The position numbers were made by a program, and so were the translations under genes. Shown here in pieces: positions 44,395 to 55,380 of a stretch of 64,000 nucleotides of DNA. Source of the stretch: Imbricaverruca yamaguchii (taxonomy: Eukaryota > Arthropoda > Thecostraca > Neoverrucidae); assembly GCA_034440575.1 (NCBI GenBank), contig JAOTOL010001614.1, positions 2,602,001 to 2,666,000 of the forward strand, written 5' to 3'. Under the pieces are notes generated by a model. That model was not told the DNA's origin. It made no database searches and saw nothing but the letters and a program-made list of their open reading frames with translations. Each line of letters starts with the position of its first letter. Positions within the stretch are counted from its first letter, which is position 1.

Positions 44395-45014
44395 ACTACT
44401 TTATGAATGCATGCATAGCTTTACGTGCAATACCACGAATACCTTAAATGCAATACACTGAATACAGCATAATTATATACATAATTTTGCATGATTTATT
44501 AAGACACCATACAAAAAAATTTGTTCACCGCTTTGAGGCTGGCCCAAGTGAGTTTGGGAGCTGCTAATGCGTGAAGCTAAACCGAGTGAGGATAGCTGCA
44601 AGTGTAATGGATCTCACGGCCCAGCAGATCTATCGAATATCATCTCTTTTCATAGAACATGTGGATGGAATTCCACCTATCTGGCTGGGATCCCCCAAAT
44701 TGACGTCACGGTGCTTGTTGGCTGCGTAAAACGACACCTCATACATCAGATCTGCAAGGTCATAAATCATGGTTGAACTTCGTCGAACGAGGTACACTGA
44801 CACAAATCGACCAGTCCGCACGGTTAACATTTATTTAACCTGACCTGTTGTGACTTGGAATGATTTAAGATGCCGCATAAGTGCGCTAGTCATGGTAAAT
44901 AATAGGTGGAGAAGCTAATTTGTGTTATAGTACATTTCATTGCCATCCATAATCTGCGTCAACAGGAACTAAACGCATCAAATGGATCCATCTGACTTTG
45001 ATTGTCTGAACAGC
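44395..45014. other. No recognised feature
   Basis: AT-rich right flank of the piggyBac-like insertion with short frames only. Confidence 0.3.
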
Positions 45015-45320
45015 ATGCCTCAGCTGTTGCTCAGCTGTGAAGGATGTAGCACGTCACAACTGTTGGTCAGCTTTCACGGATGTAACATGTCACAACTGTT
45101 GATCAGCCGTCAAGGATGTAACATGTTGGTCAGCTGTCAAGGATGTAGCATGTCACAACTGTTGTTCACCTGTCAGGGATGTAACATGTCTCAGCTGTTT
45201 GTCAGCCGTCAGGGATGTAACATGTCACAACTGTTGGTCAGCTTTCAGGGATTTAACATGTCTTAGATGTTGGTCATCCGTCATGAATGTAAGATGTCTC
45301 AGCGGTTGTTCAGCTGTCAA
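45015..45320 (+). repeat. Minisatellite, 36-bp unit (some 24-bp)
   Basis: About eight units of ATGTCACAACTGTTGGTCAG followed by CTGTCAAGGATGTAAC. The unit is twelve codons long, so the plus frame 44982-45266 reads a 12-residue repeat (CNMSQLLVSxQG). The 24-bp variant keeps the frame. No protein family is recognised. Confidence 0.88.
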
Positions 45321-45599
45321 GTACGAAGGAAATGATTGCCGGTAATTGAAGGTCAATAATCAATTTCACGTACTCAGATTTTCGTCTGAATGTTGACCTG
45401 GAGGGCTCGCACCAAATCACACTGTGAAAATTGCACGACACCTTAGTCATGGAGATAGTTTGTCTTGCTTGGTTCCATCCGGTGTTCTCGATGTATTTCG
45501 CAGAGATCGCCGTAGTCACTGCCGGTGATGATTGCGTGAGATTGATGCATGTAATCCATTTTCCTTTATGGCCGCTATTTACGCATGAATTTCAGGATG
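45321..45599. other. Spacer between minisatellites
   Basis: Ordinary sequence; nothing recognised. Confidence 0.3.
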
Positions 45600-46029
45600 C
45601 ATAAATTGGTTGCAGGTCCTGGTCTCTCTGGCAAAGGCTCGCGAGTCGGCAGCTCCCGGTGGCAGCTCCTGACCTCTCCTGTGTTAATTCCTGAGGCCGC
45701 GGGTCATGGCGACAGCTCCTGACCGCTCTCGCAGCGGCTCTCGAGGCGGCAGCTCCTGGTGCCAACTCCCGATGGCAGCTCCTGACATCTAGCGATATTT
45801 TCTCATTCGGCAGCTCCTGTCGACAACTCTTGGCGGTTCCTGAGTCGGCAGCTAATGACGGAAACTTCCTGACCTCTCTGGAGACAGCTCCATAGTTGGC
45901 AGCTTCTGACGACAGCTGCTGACCCCTCTGGAGGTAACGCCGGCATCGAAAACTCCTCAGTGCAGCTCCTGACCTCTCAGATGGCGGTTTCTGGTCGGCA
46001 GCTCCTGGGATCTGGTGGTAGGCACCAGG
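45600..46029. repeat. Degenerate GGCAGCTCCTGAC-based repeat
   Basis: The phrase GGCAGCTCCTGACCTCTC or close variants recur at irregular spacing (about 20-50 bp), fading into the sharper 36-bp array that follows. The 233-codon minus frame over this region is a repeat by-product. Confidence 0.7.
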
Positions 46030-46936
46030 AGTGGGGGACATCTCCTGAGCCCCCAGCAGCAGGCCCGGAGTGGACATCTCCGGAGCCCTCGGCGGCAAGT
46101 CCTGAATGGACATCTCCTGAGCCCCCAGCAGCAGGTCCGGAGTGGACATCTCCTGAGCCCTCGGCGGCAGGTCCGGAGTGGACATCTTCTGAGCCCTCGG
46201 CGGCAAGTCCAGAGTGGACATCTCCTGAGCCCCCAGCAGCAGGTTCGGAGTGGACATCTTCTGAGCCCCCAGCAGCAGGTCCGGAGTGGACATCTCCTGA
46301 GCCCCAGCAGCAGGTCCGGAGTGGACATCTCCTGAGCCCCCAGCAGCAGGTCCGGAGTGGGCATCTCCTGAGCCCCCAGCAGCAGGTCCGGAGTGGACAT
46401 CTCCTGAGCCCCAGCAGCAGGTCCGGAGTGGACATCTCCTGAGCCCCCAGCAGCAGGTCCGGAGTGGACATCTCCTGAGCCCACATCAGCAGGTCCGGAG
46501 TGGACATCTCCTGAGCCCCCAGCAGCAGGTCCGGAGTGGGCATCTCCTGAGCCCCCAGCGGAGTGGACATCTCCTGAGCCCCGCAGCAGGTCCGGAGTGG
46601 ACATCTCCTGAGCCCCAGCAGCAGGTCCGGAGTGGACATCTCCTGAGCCCCAGCAGGCGGTGGGGCATCTCCTGAGCCCCAGCAGGTCCGGAGTGACATC
46701 TCCTGAGCCTCCAGCAGCAGGTCCGGAGTGGACATCTCCTGAGCCCCCAGCAGCAGGTCCGGAGTGGACATCTGACCCAGCAGATGAACCCTGACCCCAG
46801 CAGCAGGTCCGGAGTGGACATCTCCTGAGCCTCCAGCACCAGGTCCGGAGTGAGCATCTCCTGAGCCCCCAGCACCAGGTCCGGAGTGAGCATCTCCTGA
46901 GCCCCCAGCAGCAGGTCCGGAGTGGGCGACAGTGGA
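46030..46936. repeat. Minisatellite, 36-bp unit, about two dozen copies
   Basis: Units of CCTGAGCCCCCAGCAGCAGG followed by TCCGGAGTGGACATCT, with small deletions that change the frame. On the minus strand it reads MSTPDLLLGAQE over and over, extending frames of up to 390 codons. The deletions are not multiples of three, which argues against selection on a protein. Confidence 0.95.
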
Positions 46937-47384
46937 CTGGTGCGGGGACGCGGCATCCTCCCGTCGACAGGCTGCGGTTAGCGTCGACGCCGTGACTCGT
47001 GACCTTCGCGCCGGCCCACCGAGCGTCGTGTTCGATGGCGCGACGGAGCGGCGGCCGCCTTATGAGCGTGTCCAAGTGCCGCGCTCTGATTGTGCTCCAC
47101 AGCCAAGCCGAGGGCCCTCGCAACAGCACTGCCGCTCGTTAGCTGTAGGCGGAGCACGAGCCAAGTCGAATGGCGACACCAGTCGCACAAAAGCGGTATC
47201 GAAACGATACTCGGTCGCCAGCTAACGAAACGATACCTTATGCTCCGTCGCCAGCTGCCGCAGCCACTGACGAAGTCAGCAAAAAGCTGAATTCGCCATT
47301 CGAAGGCGAAGCCAGCCTGTGCCTGATAAGCTGCGCCTAGCAGTTACTTGCTCCTATTCTCTATGGTTGCTTGACTGCTTTCTA
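46937..47384. other. CpG-rich block, possible exon or promoter
   Basis: A short CpG-rich stretch (about 46940-47160) with open frames on both strands (97 codons plus, 70 minus). No domain; composition alone could explain it. Confidence 0.3.
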
Positions 47385-47805
47385 TGGTAATTGGTTGGCT
47401 ACTACCTGTGGTTGCCTAGCTGCTCCCTGTAGTTGGTTGACTGCTCCTGTGGTTGGTTGACTGTTCTCTATGACTGGTTGATTGATCCCTGTGGTTGGTT
47501 GACTGCTCCTTGTGGTTGGTTGGCTGTTTCCTATGGTTGGTTGGCTGACCCCTGTGGTTGGTTGGCTGCTCCACGTGATTGGTTGACTGCTACCTGTGGT
47601 TGGTTGACTGCTCCTTGTGGTTGGTTGGTTATTTCATATGGCTGGTTGGCTGCTACCTGTGGTTGGTTGACTGACCCCTTGTGGTTTGTCGGCTGCTCCA
47701 TGTGGTTGGTTGACTGCTACCTGTGGTTGGTTGGCTATCACCTATGGTTGGTTGGCTGCTCCCTACGTTTGGTTAACTGCTCCCTGTGGTTGGTTGTCTA
47801 CTCCA
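47385..47805 (+). repeat. Minisatellite, about 21-bp unit
   Basis: About twenty imperfect units of GTGGTTGGTTGACTGCTCCT. The plus frame 47433-47918 reads a 7-residue repeat of the type GWLTAPC because the unit is seven codons long. Confidence 0.9.
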
Positions 47806-48782
47806 TTCGATGCGCTCGCTGTTCCCCGGTGGTCTACCCAGCATTTGCGTCAGGACGGGGCAGGGAGCAAGTGGATTTGGAGGGGGCACCTATCGATTGC
47901 TTAAGTTTTCTGATTTGATCACTACTTCTCAATTGACACATTTTGCATTGGTAAGATAATTGGCTATCCATGTATTTGTTATGTGTAGTCTCGTAATGGG
48001 GCCCAATCTAACTACATCGTTTGTAAGTGAACGGATTTCAATTCCCCACCCCTGCGCAAAGGTTTGTTTCCGGCATCCCTCGATAAGTGAGCTCGCTGCT
48101 GAAGCTACACCCGTGCAAAACACGGCTTGGCTACCGACTACCGCGTCATCTCTGGCTGACGCTGCGCCATCGGTTACTATCACTCCCACTGGTGTGCACC
48201 CTCTTGGCACCCGCAGGCCCTATCACGACTTGAACAAACACAAATTGTAAGCGTTGTTAAATCATCCATAAGAATCATCCATCCATCAATCATCAATCAT
48301 CCATCCATCCATGACATCATTTGAATAGTTGATTGCCGGGTTCAATACATGCAAAAGCAGGGGTGGGTACAGGGGCCATTAGGGCATCCGCCACCCTCGT
48401 GTAGAGGTGGCGCTCCTCCGTTTCAGAACCCTTCCTTTAGGAAGCCTCCAGTGCGTCACCACCTCGCTGAACTGATTGTGCAGCCGAAGATATTCCTCGG
48501 AAGAAATATGGACCTAACCCATGAACATTCCTTGATCCGCCCTGTGCGCATATCAATACAAAGCTACGATCACGGTCTCTGGCTCTAACCTGGTAATCTT
48601 TTCCTCCCGGTCTGGCATGGTGTCTTTATAGATTATTCGAGCATCATAATTAAGCGACCTACAAAAAGGCAGCCGCGAAAGCCAACACTGCTACATATGC
48701 GCAAATAATTGTTTGCTCAATGGTTGCCTTGACTATATATGTCAACTGATCCGCACACAATTTGTCGTCATTGGAACTTGCA
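47806..48782. other. No recognised gene; ATCC-rich tract
   Basis: An (ATCC)/(ATCA) simple repeat lies at about 48262-48312. Frames of 93-96 codons overlap on opposite strands at 47929-48250, without domains. Confidence 0.4.
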
Positions 48783-49595
48783 TTAACTCGCGCCGTCTCT
48801 TCGGTTAGATCCTCACACACCGTTTCGGGGGGGGGGGGATAGCAACCCCCAACTAAAATCCAACCTAAGCGTCGCACGAAAACGGAAGAGGTGTCATCGG
48901 AAAGCGCTCGACGAGTAGGGCCCGGATCCACCCACAAAACAATCTATCCACAAAAGTGACGTCACTAGGGGATATATTTTTCACTACTTTTCACAACTTA
49001 CATTATGTTTTTGGCTCTGGGGAGTTCATTTTCGGGGATATTTGAGGAAAAAAATTATTTGGAATAAAAAAAGAACAGCGAAATCGACCAGGGCCATAAC
49101 ATGTTTGCCCCCACCCCGGACAAATGTATTTATTTGAAATTTTAAGATATTTAGTTTTCAAGTTTTCTTTAATGTTCCATTCCTACTGGGTAGAGCGGAT
49201 CGAGAATAGTTGCTGGAAGTCAACTTACTCTAATAAAAACATGCTTACTTTAGCCAGAATCTTCTATTTGAACTATAATAGGCAAATATGCAAAATTAAT
49301 AAATAGTCAATAACAAAAAACAAAAACAACTCCTCCCGTAAGTTGTGTTGCATACCTAAAGATAAGCAAACGCTGAAAGTTTCATTAAAATATCTGTATC
49401 CGTTAAAGCGTGACGACTGGTTGAACTTTCATGGAAGTCACCTCACTTCACCTTGACTAACTCGTTGACCCTAGATGATCTGACTTCAAAATTTTGAAAC
49501 AGCATGCCAAATTGATGTGGAAAATGTATGCCAAATTTTTGCGCGCTGCCGCGCGCCGTTCGTTCACCATCCGCAAAAAACCTCAGGGGGATTAA
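48783..49595 (-). mobile_element. TTAA-A element, inverted, one end damaged
   Basis: Opens TTAACTCGCGCCGTCTCTTC with TTAA at 48783-48786 and follows the family order in reverse. At the other end the last 25-30 bp (GACCCCCCCGAGACGGGACG) are missing: the sequence stops after CCTCAGGGGG and meets ATTAAG, so the TTAA at 49592-49595 may be coincidental. Confidence 0.8.
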
Positions 49596-50577
49596 GATTA
49601 CATTATATATCTGAATCGTGCGATCCTGAATAAATCTACTTGCGTTAACTCCATTCCTCCAAGCATAGAGTAAAAACGATGAATTTTTGTGCACCTGCTC
49701 CATCCGTAGAAAACACGATAGGCGATATTATACTTTTTACACAGATATACAAATTACTCATAGAAACCTCCAGGTTGCCAAGTCACACCTCTGAAGCAGA
49801 GTGTGATAGGGTACGCTACTCCCTGGAAATCCTGCCTGAGCACGTAAATTGGACTATGAATACGATGTTATGAAACTAGTCAGAGTCATGAACGAGTCAT
49901 TGATGTGCTGCAGCGAGTTTCTAAAACGCCATGCAAACACCATGTAACTGCGCACGAGATCAAGACAGCGTCTTGGGAGTGTCGACAGAGTTTGCTCCTT
50001 GTCAGCAGCTGCCATGACACCCTGTGAACTCCAAGGATTCTTGCTTGGTCCAGAATCAAGGTCACCGAGAGTTACTGAGGTGTCAGGGGCGTTTAGCGTC
50101 AGCTGACGAAGTGATTTAAAGGCGTTGAGGGCCAGTCATCAAGTTTCGCCATGCAGCGCACGGACGCCTACCGGTAGCTGATATTCGAACGGGGGACAAC
50201 AACCGCTAGCCTTTGTAGAAAGATAAATTGAAAACAGTTCGGCGGAAACAAGAGCCAAGCGACACCGCTAAACGCATTCATGCGACTCCCCTTCAGCTCA
50301 TAGCAGTGCAAGGCGGTGGGAACGTGACGCAAGTCGAATCAGGAATAACATCCGACAATAGTTGCAAGAATGAACGCTGTCAGGAAGCTGGGCGCAACCG
50401 ACAATGTCTGGAGCGCGTGCCGGACACCAGCTCTCAGCTCGGCCTGACCTTCGGAGGCACCGCGGGACGCCTCTCAATAGTGCAGCGGGGTCGATGTGCG
50501 CTCGGACTATGGCGCTCCTGCAGTTCGACGAATCTGGGCGGGACACAGCGCCGCGGTCGATCCGGCCGCAAGGAGCG
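49596..50577. other. No recognised feature; GC-rich toward the right
   Basis: 49,596-50,100 is AT-leaning and unassigned. 50,380-50,577 is GC-rich with open frames that run straight into the CT repeat and are extended by it. Confidence 0.3.
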
Positions 50578-50888
<311 letters not shown>

Positions 50889-51075
50889 CGACACGCGTAC
50901 GGGCGGAGGCTGCCAGGCGCTGATCAGTGCAGCGCGACCGCCACTACGCTCACACGGCAATCTCTCACGCGGTTATTCGCCGGCAAAGAACGGCGCCAGG
51001 TGGGACTCGAACCGGCCACCTTTCGGTTTGGAGACGAGCATCCTACCTCTGCACTGCTCAACTGCCCGGAGCCGC
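50889..51075 (-). mobile_element. tRNA-derived SINE-like sequence
   Basis: On the minus strand an exact B box GGTTCGAGTCC is at 51013-51003, and the head at about 51072-51030 reads GAGCAGTGCAGAGGTAGGAT then GCTCGTCTCCAAA, with a tRNA-like arm (CCA in the anticodon position). The T arm pairs imperfectly, so a working tRNA is unlikely. A GC-rich body of about 110 bp follows and then the (GAGATA)n/(GA)n tract, which may be its expanded tail. No flanking duplication was found. Confidence 0.6.
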
Positions 51076-51934
51076 CTGCCTTTGAGGCGGTCGCGCCGTT
51101 CGGCGTGATCGGTGGCGACTGGCAGGAGCGCGGCGCATGGTGGCGCGTGTGGACGATCGCGACCCGACCGAACGCAGCTTCCTTCCTTCCCACTCCTCAA
51201 TAGAATGCTCTTCTCCCATACGCTGGACTTGACATGTGCAAGTATGCAGGCCGGGTGAAATTACGCTAGGAAATCGTTGTGTTGAAAGCAGAAATAATCG
51301 ATTAAATTTAGTTTCATTAGAGCTGCCCGATAATCCAGATATCGACCAAACAAATTGAGTAACAAGCCATGCACATGTATCTTTTAATTGTCACTGCACG
51401 ACAAAAACCCATTACAACTGGCAGCTACGAATAGCGAGGTGTTCGTGTCCTAAACCGGAGAGGCGGTGGGGAGCGAAGGAGCGTGCTAGCACCAATGTCA
51501 CTACCAAGGACATCAGATTGCAAATGTAAATCCACCGGTGCATCCCTTCCGAACACCGCAATTTTTCCTTATTCTTTTAGCGAGAATGTTCAGGACGACG
51601 TATTTCGTAGCTGACATTATCGCTGACCATTGACTGACATTATCGTTCATTCGTGTCGTGTCAAGCCGACAACACTACAACACCGCCCATTTGCGCCGGG
51701 CGAAACGCGTTCGCTACACCAGGCACCCTGCGAGCTGACTGTGCTGGCTGACACACCATAAGTGTGCAATACAACCGAGAATGAAGCAGTACGCCAGGTC
51801 GTCAGAACGCAAGCAGTCATCGCGCTAGCCTGGCAGTCGGTGGTTGAAGCCCGAACGGCCGTGCTTGGGCTGTGCTGAGACGCCGGGGAGCATGGCGATA
51901 AACACAGCGCCAAAGCGCATCCACCTGTGGCTGT
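51076..51934. other. No recognised feature
   Basis: Mixed sequence; the GC-rich minus frames that cross 51647-52393 belong to the minisatellite and exon region to the right. Confidence 0.3.
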
Positions 51935-52142
51935 GTGACAGCTGATGGTGGAGAGAGCACCCACCTGTGGCTGGGTGACAGCTGATGGTGGGGAGCACCC
52001 ACCTGTGGCTGGGTTACAGCTGGTGGTGGAGAGAGCACCCACCTGTGGCTGGGTTACAGCTGGTGATGAAGAGCACCCACCTGCAGTGGATAGAGCACCC
52101 ACCTGTGGCTGGGTGACAGCTGATAGTGGAGAGGGCACCCAC
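51935..52142 (-). repeat. Minisatellite, about 40-bp unit, each with a donor-like CAGGTGGGT
   Basis: Five to six units, on the minus strand ACCAGCTGTAACCCAGCCAC then AGGTGGGTGCTCTC. Every full unit carries CACAG followed by GTGGGTGC, the same sequence as the probable splice donor ending the exon at 52143. Confidence 0.85.
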
Positions 52143-52368
52143 CTGTGACCGAGAGGCAGCCGGTGGTGGAGTCGCTGGCATGCGTCTGGTACTGGATGGT
52201 GGGCTCGGGGCTGCGCACCGGCTTCCAGCAGCCGGCCAGACACGGCGTGGAGGAGGAGCGGCGCACCCGCCGGCTGCGGCCGCCCTCGGCCGGCGGCGTG
52301 TAGCACTGGTCGTGCGCGCCGTACACTAGCGCCAGGAAGTCGCGCTGCACGGCGTCCACACCGCTCAT
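52143..52368 (-). CDS. Probable host exon, 75 codons, unidentified protein
   Basis: From ATG at 52368-52366 the minus strand reads SGVDAVQRDFLALVYGAHDQ, then CYTPPAEGG, a basic RSRRVRRSSSTP stretch, CLAGCWKPVRSPEP and TIQYQTHASDSTTGCLSVT. It ends at CACAG followed by GTGGGTG, a good splice donor. Nearly all third codon positions are G or C, as expected of a real exon in a GC-biased gene. The same frame is open upstream to 52431, so it may start earlier, after the acceptor-like AGCAG. RRVRR resembles a proprotein cleavage or phosphorylation site. I do not recognise the family. Both flanks are minisatellites. Confidence 0.5.
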
Positions 52369-52384
52369 GGCCGGCGACGAGCAG

Positions 52385-52745
52385 CCGCGGCACTGCTCAC
52401 CTTCAGCGGCACTGCTCACCTTCGGCGGCACTGCTCACCTTCAGCGGCACTGCTCACCTTCGGCGGCACTGCTCACCTTCAGCGGCACTGCTCACCTTCA
52501 GCGGCACTGCTCACCTTCAGCGGCACCGCTCACCTTCAGCGGCACTGCTCACCTTCAGCGGCACTGCTCACCTTCAGCGGCACTGCTCACCTTCAGCGGC
52601 ACTGCTCACCTTCAGCGGCACTGCTCACCTCCGGCGGCACTGCTCACCTCCGGCGGCACGCGCTCACCTCCGGCGGCACGCGCTCACCTCCGGCGGCACT
52701 GCTCACCTTCAGTGGCACTGCTCACCTTCAGTGGTACCGCTCACC
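52385..52745 (-). repeat. Minisatellite, 19-bp unit, each with a donor-like AAGGTGAGC
   Basis: About nineteen units, on the minus strand GCTGAAGGTGAGCAGTGCC. AAG followed by GTGAGC is a near-consensus splice donor and is repeated in most units. The array lies just upstream of the probable exon. Since 19 is not divisible by three, all frames are cycled and the 152-codon plus frame is a by-product. Confidence 0.93.
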
Positions 52746-53105
52746 GATCGCCGCTCAGTCGCAGCTCACTTGCTGCCGCCGCCGCTGCCGCTGGCGGTGA
52801 CGCGCACCGCCGTCGTGTTCGTTAGTGACCGCGCTCGTTGCGGTGGCGCGTCGCACGTCCTCGGGCCGGGCGATGCCCTGCGGGCGTCAGCGGTGTTGGG
52901 CCGCTACTGAAGCGACGGCGGTGGCGCGGCGGCAGCGGTCGTACTGTCGCCGGGTGCGCAGGCGTCGCCGCCGATGCTGCTGCTCGTGCCAGTTGACACC
53001 GTCTCGGAAATCGCCGTCTCAAACCCGAAAGTTGATCAGTAGATGGTGCGGTTGGCATGATGATAGTGTGGCGGTCGAATCGGACAAAGAGAGGAAGTTC
53101 AGACA
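52746..53105 (-). other. CpG-rich block, possible upstream exon or promoter
   Basis: Very CpG-rich. On the minus strand one frame reads AISETVSTGTSSSIGGDACA and on to a stop after PPPSLQ; another is open for 110 codons (53154-52822). Its position upstream of the probable exon fits a first exon or CpG-rich promoter, but no splice structure can be fixed. Confidence 0.35.
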
Positions 53106-53254
53106 CGGAATGTACATTTGGTGTACTTTGGGTGTGACCACATTCTGTCAACAAATTGCATGTGCTTTCACGAAACTTGACGCCTCATCACGTTTAGCAA
53201 ATCGGTTAAAGCCATGTTGATTAGGGCTTGTGTTCCTGTTCCGCGAACTAAAGT

Positions 53255-53438
53255 AACAAAAAAAACATTTTTTTGGGAGGGGGGGATGGACCCGGACCCT
53301 ACTCGTCGAGCGCTTTTCGATGACACCTCATTCGTTTCCGTGTGATGCTTAGTTTGGATTTTAGAGGGGATCTTCAATCGCCCCCCCCCGGCCTGAGACG
53401 GGGTGGGACGATTTGACAAGAAAGACGGCGCGGGTTAA
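53255..53438 (+). mobile_element. TTAA-A element, 3' fragment
   Basis: Carries only the right 180 bp of the family (GGACCCGGACCCTACTCGTC, then GATGCTTAGTTTGGATTTTA, then AAGACGGCGCGGGTTAA) with TTAA at 53435-53438. The left three quarters are missing. Confidence 0.85.
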
Positions 53439-55380
53439 TGAAATTGTCATAGAATAAAATGACCGGGTCAAGCTGGTGATTACGAGAGAACCCCGGTGAC
53501 ATAAAATTAACTCTTTACTATTATTCTGCTCTGCTTCAACTCAGAATTGAATCACCTGGAGCGCTTGCTAAGTTTCGAAAATCGTCTGCATCCAATCAAA
53601 GGGTGATGTGATGATGGTGTTACGGTAATATTCCACTCTGAGTTTCCCGATTACAAACAGTAGAATTGATACTAGAATAAATGCTAGAAATCGCGTGCTG
53701 TGAATCGTCGGGTGAGTTTGCGGAACGTATCTACATTCTAAACACAAGCATGAGAACATAATTTGATTTGCGTCCAATCGAATCGCATTACTTTCCAATC
53801 GAAGCCGATCGAGATTCGGTGGAGGAAATCTCGATTCACGTGCTCTAATAAATCAGTGGCGCCGGATCCTTTATATCATTAACTGACAAGCCCGATCTAT
53901 GACTAATTAACGTGACGTATGTGAGTTTGTGTTAACTTGGCACCGACCACCCCAGGTGGACCATTACCGCTGTAGTCATCAGGCGCGCGGCCAGAATTTG
54001 TGTATGGGGACAGACCCCACGAAATGCAATGTAGCAGAGAACTCTTTCGGCGCGGGGAGAGCGCTGAAAATGTCTGCTTCTGCGTGGTGAAAATCTCAAA
54101 GTTCCTTGCTTTATCTAGTGTCTTTTAGTCTGCAATTGGGCGCCTCTCCCCCTACCCAACCCCCATCCCACTCCCTGGCTCCGCCTCTGGTAGTCGCTGC
54201 ACGTTTCCACTGCCGATGACCGAGCGCTTATATTCCCAGCACTGCGTTGTTCGTTGAGCTTCATTGTGTGTCGATGAGCCAGTTTGAAGACTGCGTTGCC
54301 GACGTTCGCAGCCGACAGTTCGTCTTGATTAACTTGCCGCCGTGACCTATAAATGACGCTGCTGCGACACGTCTTCGCCGTCCAGGCCCATAGCACGCAA
54401 TAGGCACGGCACCCGCCCCAGTGTGGCGCAGGAGAACGCATTCGTCCAAACGGCACCTCGTCAAGAGTCATGATGACGCTCGTAACAAAAGGCCTCGTCT
54501 TGACACTGCACGGAATGCTAACCCTCCCACTTCTTCACCATTGCCCTGACGGCGCTAGCCGCTAAAGGCGTGACATTGTGAGCTTCCAAGATTGCTACCC
54601 ACCAACCACGTATACTAGTCAGCTGAACGTCCACTCCGTTCCAGATGAACGTCCACTCCGCACCCTTAGTCTAAATGTCATGTTTGGGGTCATCTCCGCT
54701 CTTCGCAGTACGGCGCTGCCAATGCAAACATGTTCGGTAGTTATTGGAGCAGTACTAGCGCATTTGATGCAGGTGATACCAAATTCCCACACAGATACAA
54801 AAATGACCCTTTTTCCAGAGGGTCTCACTTGTCACGCTTCGCAGCACCGCACCGGGCGTGCCATGCCATCCAAAGCACTCTGTTGAACCTTAACGATATC
54901 TACTCCCGGAGCACACGCTGTTGACGCGGACATGACCCATCCTAAGCATGTGCAAAATCCTCTCGGCACCAAGTGTCGTCGGTCGGAACACTGATTATTC
55001 CCACGCGACTCTGTGTGCACACCCTCCAGACGCCAGGATCACCTTCGGTAAGCCCTCTCAACGCCAGTGAAACTCGTCCGTAGAGCACGCCGAACGAGGA
55101 AGTCCTGCTTACAGGAAGCCTGTGCCACACCATTGATACTCGTGCGTGATGCGTTTTGCACAGGTCGAATGCACCTCGATGATCCGAGGAGGCCCACAAT
55201 GCGCAGCACTTAACATACAGACAGTGTCCTTCACTCATGTAGTTGTATTTGAGGCATCAAGTGCAGTCATCAAGTACATGCCTGACCATCTAGTACACAT
55301 ATATAAAGATCAAGGACACACGACTAAGCATGAAGTTAGCAATCATGCACATCGAATAAACAGTTTTAGGTATCAGGTAG
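53439..55380. other. Unassigned; possible eroded element edge near 54170
   Basis: No supported gene. 54120-54190, reverse complemented, gives GGCGGAGCCAGGGAGTGGGA followed by a G-rich run, resembling G-rich edges seen elsewhere in the window. A duplicated GAACGTCCACTCCG occurs near 54626 and 54648. Minus frame 54115-54471 (118 codons) is unidentified. Confidence 0.35.

Noticed and set aside
45592..47129. 390-codon and 264-codon minus-strand frames
   Set aside because: They come from the 36-bp minisatellite; the repeat shifts frame through indels, so no single protein is maintained.
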